A stretch of 37,672 nt of DNA from JBBIRT01 sp037441725 (GTDB lineage: Bacteria; Desulfobacterota; BSN033; UBA1163), in assembly GCA_037441725.1 (NCBI GenBank), contig JBBIRT010000011.1, positions 1 to 37,672 on the forward strand. Direction: 5' to 3'. This document shows, one piece after another, positions 33,061 through 37,672 of this stretch. Below the pieces are notes generated by a model. The model was not told where the DNA came from and made no database searches. It saw nothing but the letters and a program-made list of their open reading frames with translations. How positions within the stretch are numbered: the first letter of the stretch is position 1; each line of letters begins with the position of its first letter. The translations under genes were made by a program, and so were the position numbers.

Positions 33061-34482
33061 CTACTTTCCGATACAGAATTGTTCAAAGATACGATTTAAA
33101 ACTTCCTCATTGGTCGTCTCACCTACCACCTCGCCAATTGCATCTAAGGCAGACCGGATCTCAAATGCAATAAATTCATTTGATTCTCTTTCATTGAGGC
33201 TCTTAATAGCATTAAGAAGATTCTTCTTGGCTTGAAAAAGTGCATTCTTATGACGTAAGTTGTTGATTATTAGATATCCAGGGGTGACTCTTACCTCTCG
33301 ATGGATTAAAAATGAATAAATGGTTTTCTTTAGATCGTCGATCCCTTCTTGTTTAAGGGCGCTGATCAAGACAATAGGATCATTGCCAAACCAATTCTTT
33401 GCCTCTTCCATCGATATTTTTAATGGAAGATCCATTTTATTAACTACGACTACCTTCTTTTTCTCCTTTACTTCATTAAATATTAATAAATCATCCTCGT
33501 CTATCTCTCTGCTGCCATCGAGTATTAGAAGGATAAGATCTGAATCCTCCACCCTCTCTCTTGCCCTCCTAATTCCTTCTTCCTCAATGAAATCCAAAGG
33601 TTTTCTTAATCCAGCTGTATCGATCAAACGCACTGGAATCCCATAAATGCTTAATATTTCTTCGATTACATCTCTTGTCGTTCCAGGGATCGGTGTTACG
33701 ATTGCCCGATCTTCTCTCAATAAAACATTTAGGAGGCTTGATTTTCCAACATTTGTTTTCCCTACGATGGCACAGGAGATTCCTTCACGAAAAATTCTTC
33801 CTTCCTCATATGAATTTATCCAATCTTCTAATTGTTGGATGATTTTATCAATATCTTTTTTTAAATCTTCCAATGTAATTGGCTCGATTTCTTCATCAGG
33901 GAAATCAATATGTGCTTCAATCAATGATAAGTGGTTGATTAATAATGATTTTATTTTATTAAGTTCTCTTTGGAGGCCTCCTCTAAGTTGCTGGTTAGCT
34001 ATTTCAAGTCCGGCCTGTGTCTTTGCCCTAATTAAGTCAATTACTGCTTCAGCTTGAGTAAGATCAATCCTTCCATTTATAAAGGCGCGTTTTGTAAATT
34101 CCCCTGGGGAGGCCAAACGCGCACCTTCACTTAATACCAATTCTAAGACCTTCTTTAATACTAAATAACCTCCATGACAGTGTATTTCTACAATATCTTC
34201 TCTTGTGTAGGTTTTTGGAGACTTCATCAGGACAATCAACACTTCATCTATAGGACTTCCACTTACTGGCTCAATAATTTCACCATAATGAAAGTGGTGG
34301 GAGATAAAGTGGAATCTATTCGCTTTTGGTCTGAATATTCTTTTGGCGATGGTTTCGGCTGAGGGACCGCTTATACGAACGATGCCAATCCCGCTCTCTC
34401 CATAAGGGGTTGAAATAGCGGCAATCGTCTCATCTTGAATAATCGATTTCTTGGAAGAATTGGAAAATTTATTTTTATACAA
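33061..34482 (-). CDS. mnmE: tRNA modification GTPase MnmE
   Basis: 473 residues. Works with MnmG to modify U34 of certain tRNAs. N-terminal folate-binding domain (AAISTPYGESGIGIVRISGP; EDIVEIHCHGGYLV). G domain with GKTNVGKSSLLN, the DTAGLR switch and NKMDLP. Invariant C-terminal CIGK. Its partner mnmG, usually adjacent, is not downstream; a repeat copy and the B12-radical SAM gene are there instead. It follows khpB by 25 bases. Confidence 0.96.
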   Translation of the reverse strand: MYKNKFSNSSKKSIIQDETIAAISTPYGESGIGIVRISGPSAETIAKRIFRPKANRFHFISHHFHYGEIIEPVSGSPIDEVLIVLMKSPKTYTREDIVEIHCHGGYLVLKKVLELVLSEGARLASPGEFTKRAFINGRIDLTQAEAVIDLIRAKTQAGLEIANQQLRGGLQRELNKIKSLLINHLSLIEAHIDFPDEEIEPITLEDLKKDIDKIIQQLEDWINSYEEGRIFREGISCAIVGKTNVGKSSLLNVLLREDRAIVTPIPGTTRDVIEEILSIYGIPVRLIDTAGLRKPLDFIEEEGIRRARERVEDSDLILLILDGSREIDEDDLLIFNEVKEKKKVVVVNKMDLPLKISMEEAKNWFGNDPIVLISALKQEGIDDLKKTIYSFLIHREVRVTPGYLIINNLRHKNALFQAKKNLLNAIKSLNERESNEFIAFEIRSALDAIGEVVGETTNEEVLNRIFEQFCIGK

Positions 34483-34507
34483 CTTATTGAATTAATTATA
34501 CTATTTT

Positions 34508-34960
34508 CTACTCTTCTAATGGTGAAATTTTTACCTTCTTATGTTCGCCTTCACCAATGCTTTCTGTTTTTAAAAGGGGGTCTCCTTTAAAGGTGAGATG
34601 AATAATCCTCCTATCTTGAGCATTGAAAGGACCAATGGTAATCGCATGCCTTGTCTTTTTAACCTTCTCACCTAATCGATGGGCCATTTTGGATATTCTC
34701 TCTGACCTTCTTTTCTGGTAATTATCTATATCGATAACGACTCTCTTATGATCTTTCAATTTCTTATTGATCATTCGGTTAATTAGAAATTGGATTGATC
34801 CCAAAGTTTCACCATGTCTACCAATAAGTACCCCCCTACGGTCTCCCTTTATTTCAAGAAAGAGGTTTCCTTCTTTTAAAAATCCTTCAACTTCGGATTG
34901 AACTCCCATCCTCTCTAACAGACCTATTAATATTTTTTTAGCAATTTCAATAGATTCCAA
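34508..34960 (-). CDS. khpB: KH-R3H RNA-binding protein KhpB (Jag), without the Jag-N domain
   Basis: 150 residues. KH-type domain with GVLIGRHGETLGSIQFLINR, then an R3H domain (FNAQDRRIIH, R-x3-H). Typical KhpB/Jag proteins start with an additional Jag-N domain of about 50 residues. Here only 10 bases separate the start from the yidC stop, so that domain is absent, not missed. It probably partners with KhpA, encoded at 14707-14943. Confidence 0.9.
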   Translation of the reverse strand: MESIEIAKKILIGLLERMGVQSEVEGFLKEGNLFLEIKGDRRGVLIGRHGETLGSIQFLINRMINKKLKDHKRVVIDIDNYQKRRSERISKMAHRLGEKVKKTRHAITIGPFNAQDRRIIHLTFKGDPLLKTESIGEGEHKKVKISPLEE

Positions 34961-34970
34961 AAATAAATCC

Positions 34971-36695
34971 TTATGTTTTCTTATTTATATAATATTGATG
35001 AGCAATTGATAAAACATTATTAATTAACCAATAGAGTACTAATCCAGAGGGAAAATTTAGAAATAGAAAGGTGAACATAATCGGCATAAGCAGAAACATC
35101 TTGGCCTGTGTCGGATCCGTAGCGGTTGGGGTCATCTTTTGTTGAATGACCATGGTAGCTCCCATGATGAGAGGAGTAACATAGATTGGATCTTTGGCAG
35201 AGAGATCTAAAATCCAAAGAAAGAACGGGGCATGTCTCATCTCGATCCCATTTTGAAGGGCATTATAAAGTGCGATAAATACTGGAATCTGGATGAGCAT
35301 TGGTAAACAACCACTTAATGGATTGATCTTCCTCCTTTTATAGAGAAGCATAATCTCCTGTTGGAGCTTTGCCTTGTCATTTTTATACTGTTGTTGAAGC
35401 CTTTTCATCTCGGGCTGAACCTTTTGCATCTCTTTCATTGACTTCATGCTGATCTGAGTAAGGGGTAAAAAGATGATTTTTATTAAGATACTGAGGATAA
35501 TGATATCCAGTCCATAATTCTTGGTGACCAAATGGGTTAGCCTTAGGAACCATAAAATGGGCTTGGCAATAATAGTAAAGAAACCAAAATCTACAAGTTT
35601 TTCAGCTCCAATTCCTAATGCCTTTAAGTGGTTCTCATCCTTTGGTCCTAAGTAGATCTGGTAGTTTATTTTTATTTTATCTTTATTTGGAATAGAAAAG
35701 GGCGAAGGAGAAATCTCAGCTATCAGTCTATTTTCCTCTAAGCCCTTGATTGATAATGATATTTCCTGTGACGGCGGAGGGATTAATAAGGCTGTGAAAT
35801 ATTCACCCCCAAAAGAGAACCATTTTATTTCACCCTTCTCTTTGATTTCAAATGGTTCAATCGTCGTTTTGGGAGCTCCACAGCTTGGGACACACCCTGA
35901 AGTAGAAGCTCCACCAAACTGTTTCTTCTCAATTTTCTCCCCTCTAAGGAAATAATAACTCAAACCATAATCCTTATTATTTTCTTTTATCAGTTTGATT
36001 AATTCGATCTTCCCAATCCATTCCAATCCAACAGGGATTTTAATCTCTTTTAAAGATTGATTTGTTACCTCTACTTCCATGACGATCTTATATTGATCAG
36101 AAATAAATTTAAAGCGTTTTATTATTTTCAAATCATCCCCTAAGTCTTTAAAAAATGTAATTTCACCTACCTCTCCAGGCCCAAGATTGAGTTGTTCTTT
36201 ATCAACACGCCAATTTCCATTAAAGGAAGGTAATGTTAATCTTAAGGGAAGATTATTTTCTTCTTTTATGTTGATTAGATCAAGTGGCTCTGGCTCCTTT
36301 GTTTTTTCAATGGGATAACCGAGAATCTTTTTCACGAATTGAGTCAATTTAATAGTAATGGCTGATTGATTTACCCTGTCCTTATAATTTTTTAGTTTAA
36401 AATGCTTTAATCTTGCACCCTCCAGGGTAAAAATGGCTATATAATTTCTTGTCTCTACAACCACCTCTTTGGTTGGAATGACCTCTCCTTTTATGGGGAT
36501 TTTTTCTTTTATTAATAGGGATTCTTCATCAGCTCTTCTTCTTTCTGCCTCCTTTATGGGTGAAACCACCTCCCTTTTTTCTTCCTGGATTGGGGATTTT
36601 ATAGGTTGGGGAGGAAATAATTTCGATTGGATAAAACTCCAAAAAATAATTATAAGAAATGTTAATATTATTGCGAAGATAGCTCTTTTTTCCAT
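34971..36695 (-). CDS. yidC: Membrane protein insertase YidC
   Basis: 574 residues. Inserts and folds inner-membrane proteins, alone or with SecYEG. An N-terminal membrane anchor, a large periplasmic domain typical of Gram-negative forms (about 50-360), and five C-terminal membrane segments including NPLSGCLPMLIQIPVFIALY. The periplasmic domain contains a Cys pair (GCVPSCGAP) which might form a disulfide. Standard neighbour order yidD-yidC-khpB. Confidence 0.96.
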   Translation of the reverse strand: MEKRAIFAIILTFLIIIFWSFIQSKLFPPQPIKSPIQEEKREVVSPIKEAERRRADEESLLIKEKIPIKGEVIPTKEVVVETRNYIAIFTLEGARLKHFKLKNYKDRVNQSAITIKLTQFVKKILGYPIEKTKEPEPLDLINIKEENNLPLRLTLPSFNGNWRVDKEQLNLGPGEVGEITFFKDLGDDLKIIKRFKFISDQYKIVMEVEVTNQSLKEIKIPVGLEWIGKIELIKLIKENNKDYGLSYYFLRGEKIEKKQFGGASTSGCVPSCGAPKTTIEPFEIKEKGEIKWFSFGGEYFTALLIPPPSQEISLSIKGLEENRLIAEISPSPFSIPNKDKIKINYQIYLGPKDENHLKALGIGAEKLVDFGFFTIIAKPILWFLRLTHLVTKNYGLDIIILSILIKIIFLPLTQISMKSMKEMQKVQPEMKRLQQQYKNDKAKLQQEIMLLYKRRKINPLSGCLPMLIQIPVFIALYNALQNGIEMRHAPFFLWILDLSAKDPIYVTPLIMGATMVIQQKMTPTATDPTQAKMFLLMPIMFTFLFLNFPSGLVLYWLINNVLSIAHQYYINKKT

Positions 36696-36720
36696 AATTT
36701 TTTAGGTCTAAATCTCAAAT

Positions 36721-36963
36721 TTAGTATTGATTTCGAATTTCTGGAACTGGATCATAACCACCAGGGTGGAATGGATGGCATTTGAGCAGTCTCTTCAATA
36801 TGAGTCGGCTTCCATCTTTGATCCCAAAACGGTGAAGAGCTTCAATGGCATAGGATGAACATGAAGGGGTGAACCGACAGCAAGGACCAAGGAAAGATGA
36901 AATCGTAACCCTATAGATATATATCATCGCGATAAGGCTTTTCTTAAATAAAATTTTTTCCAT
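36721..36963 (-). CDS. yidD: Membrane protein insertion efficiency factor YidD
   Basis: 80 residues. GPCCRFTPSCSSYAIEAL and LLKCHPFHPGGYDPVP are the family signatures, with all conserved Cys present. Small membrane-associated helper of YidC, sitting 25 bases before it. The start follows AATGGAAAAA-type sequence without a clear ribosome site, so coupling with rnpA (21 bases upstream) is likely. Confidence 0.95.
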   Translation of the reverse strand: MEKILFKKSLIAMIYIYRVTISSFLGPCCRFTPSCSSYAIEALHRFGIKDGSRLILKRLLKCHPFHPGGYDPVPEIRNQY

Positions 36964-36984
36964 TTCTATAATAAAATCAAATAT

Positions 36985-37323
36985 TTATTTAATTAATATC
37001 TTTTTTAACTCTTCTTCAGTTTCTTGATATCGATTAATTGAGCACCCCTTTTTTACCATAATAATAATATCATAAAAATTCTTAATCTGACTTTTATTTT
37101 GACGAAAAAATTCTCGAATATATCTTTTAATTCGGTTTCTTAAGATCGCAGGACCAATTTCCTTTTTTATAACGATCCCCAATCGATGGATGGGGTTTTC
37201 GCTCTCTTTCATATAGAATACAAAGTTTCGAGAGGAGATCCTTTTCCCTAATTTTAATATCTTTTTAAACTCCTGAGGTCGAGTGATTCGCTCCTCTTTT
37301 CTAAATCTGAATGATCCTTTCAA
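36985..37323 (-). CDS. rnpA: Ribonuclease P protein component
   Basis: 112 residues from TTG 37323. Protein cofactor that helps RNase P RNA cut the 5' leader of tRNAs. Conserved LGIVIKKEIGPAILRNRIKRYIREFF gives the RNR-type signature, shown here as GPAILRNRIKRY. I prefer TTG 37323: GGAGG lies about 10 bases upstream and the protein then opens KGSFRFRKEERITRPQEF, aligning with other RnpA starts. The longer ATG at 37353 has AAGGA directly against it, with no spacing. Confidence 0.9.
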   Translation of the reverse strand: MKGSFRFRKEERITRPQEFKKILKLGKRISSRNFVFYMKESENPIHRLGIVIKKEIGPAILRNRIKRYIREFFRQNKSQIKNFYDIIIMVKKGCSINRYQETEEELKKILIK

Positions 37324-37372
37324 TTCGATATAATCCTCCACGCATTGGATCATTCCTTAGGAATTTTAAATA

Positions 37373-37507
37373 TTAAACAGTCAATCTTTTTCTTCCCTTC
37401 ATTCGTCTTCTTTTTAAAACTTTACGACCGCTTTTCGTACTCATCCTCTCTAAGAAACCATGTGTTCTTTTTCTCTTAATATTGCTCGGTTGGTAAGTCC
37501 TTTTCAT
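37373..37507 (-). CDS. rpmH: 50S ribosomal protein L34
   Basis: 44 residues, the normal length: MKRTYQPSNIKRKRTHGFL, then the basic RMSTKSGRKVLKRRRMKGRK and RLTV. ATG 37507 follows GAAGGGATCCG. It heads the conserved run rpmH-rnpA-yidD-yidC-khpB-mnmE that commonly lies beside dnaA and the chromosome origin. Confidence 0.96.
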   Translation of the reverse strand: MKRTYQPSNIKRKRTHGFLERMSTKSGRKVLKRRRMKGRKRLTV

Positions 37508-37549
37508 CGGATCCCTTCAATTCTAATTTTATTAAGCAATTAAAAGTTC

Positions 37550-37579
37550 TTTATAAGATACAAACTTATTGATTGTCAA
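37550..37579 (-). promoter_or_regulatory. Promoter of the rpmH operon
   Basis: On the minus strand, TTGACA (37579-37574) followed by TTATAA with a 17-base spacer, or TATAAA with 18 (37555-37550, 5 of 6). The leader is about 37 bases. No DnaA box is visible nearby. Confidence 0.65.
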
Positions 37580-37622
37580 GTTAAACTCAAGAGATCTCTG
37601 AAAAAGTATCTTAAGCCATATA

Positions 37623-37672
37623 GAATGGAGAGGGGTGATGGAAAAACTTTTGAGCAGATACCTTTAATATTA
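37623..37672. repeat. Left end of the inverted-repeat element seen at 1-152
   Basis: GAATGGAG followed by the same 42 bases as at position 1 with one mismatch (G for T at the fourth base). It supplies the outer end of the arm that the window start lacks, and the window stops inside the element. Confidence 0.7.

Noticed and set aside
1..37672. Matching ends as a sign of a circular 37-kb plasmid or phage
   Set aside because: The content is core chromosomal (ribosomal proteins, ffh, mnmE), the end match has a mismatch, and the left copy has its own inverted arm. A dispersed repeat explains it better.
1..37672. CRISPR array, tRNA, rRNA or transposase gene
   Set aside because: Intergenic regions were read on both strands; no regularly spaced repeats, cloverleaf-like segments or transposase motifs were seen. 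The six repeat copies are dispersed and palindromic, not an array.

Overview
The window looks like a scaffold piece from an anaerobic, Gram-negative bacterium of the broad deltaproteobacterial (Desulfobacterota-like) group. That is an inference from gene content; no phylogeny was possible here. The pointers are outer-membrane biogenesis genes (BamD, LptA, OmpA-like lipoprotein), a tetraheme c3-type cytochrome with a ResB maturation factor, a DapL-type aminotransferase, a membrane pyrophosphatase, a DUF4911 protein, and a SPOUT-like RNA methyltransferase directly after TrmD. Base composition is moderately AT-rich. Two 10-N gaps (7733-7742 and 15249-15258) mark scaffold joins.

Layout, left to right. 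1-152 is most of a short inverted-repeat element, and the same element starts again at the right end. 225-7192 holds plus-strand genes: map, a cysteine synthase, a response regulator with HD-GYP domain, a DRG-like GTPase with TGS domain, DUF3108, DUF4911 and tldD. 7330-8256 is a gap-interrupted OmpA-type lipoprotein, facing a CorC-like CBS membrane protein and dapL on the minus strand. 11297-12763 encodes an apparent BamD-LptA fusion lipoprotein. 12912-18142 is a compact translation and secretion block: ffh, then rpsP-khpA-rimM-trmD-RNA methyltransferase-rplS-rnhB-yraN. 18212-25929 carries hppA, a histone-deacetylase-family amidohydrolase, an HU/IHF protein, resB, the cytochrome and a radical SAM protein. 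26292-31215 carries an unknown protein overlapping a divergent IlvD/Edd-family dehydratase, a nitroreductase, an MFS transporter and a metallo-beta-lactamase-fold hydrolase. 31481-37507 is an origin-type cluster read leftward: rpmH-rnpA-yidD-yidC-khpB-mnmE, then a B12-binding radical SAM gene whose first codons form a perfect parS site.

Three observations stand out. (1) A parS sequence inside a 24-bp perfect palindrome sits at the start codon of the B12-radical SAM gene, beside the rpmH-mnmE cluster. This suggests the window lies near the chromosome origin. (2) BamD and LptA appear to be joined in one lipoprotein. (3) A family of palindromic interspersed repeats occurs six times, only between genes, in full, half and collapsed forms. 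Several clear promoters (TTGACA-17-CATAAT type) imply very short or leaderless transcripts for map and bamD-lptA. A perfect palindrome in the cytochrome promoter looks like an operator. No mobile-element transposase, CRISPR array, tRNA or rRNA was seen.
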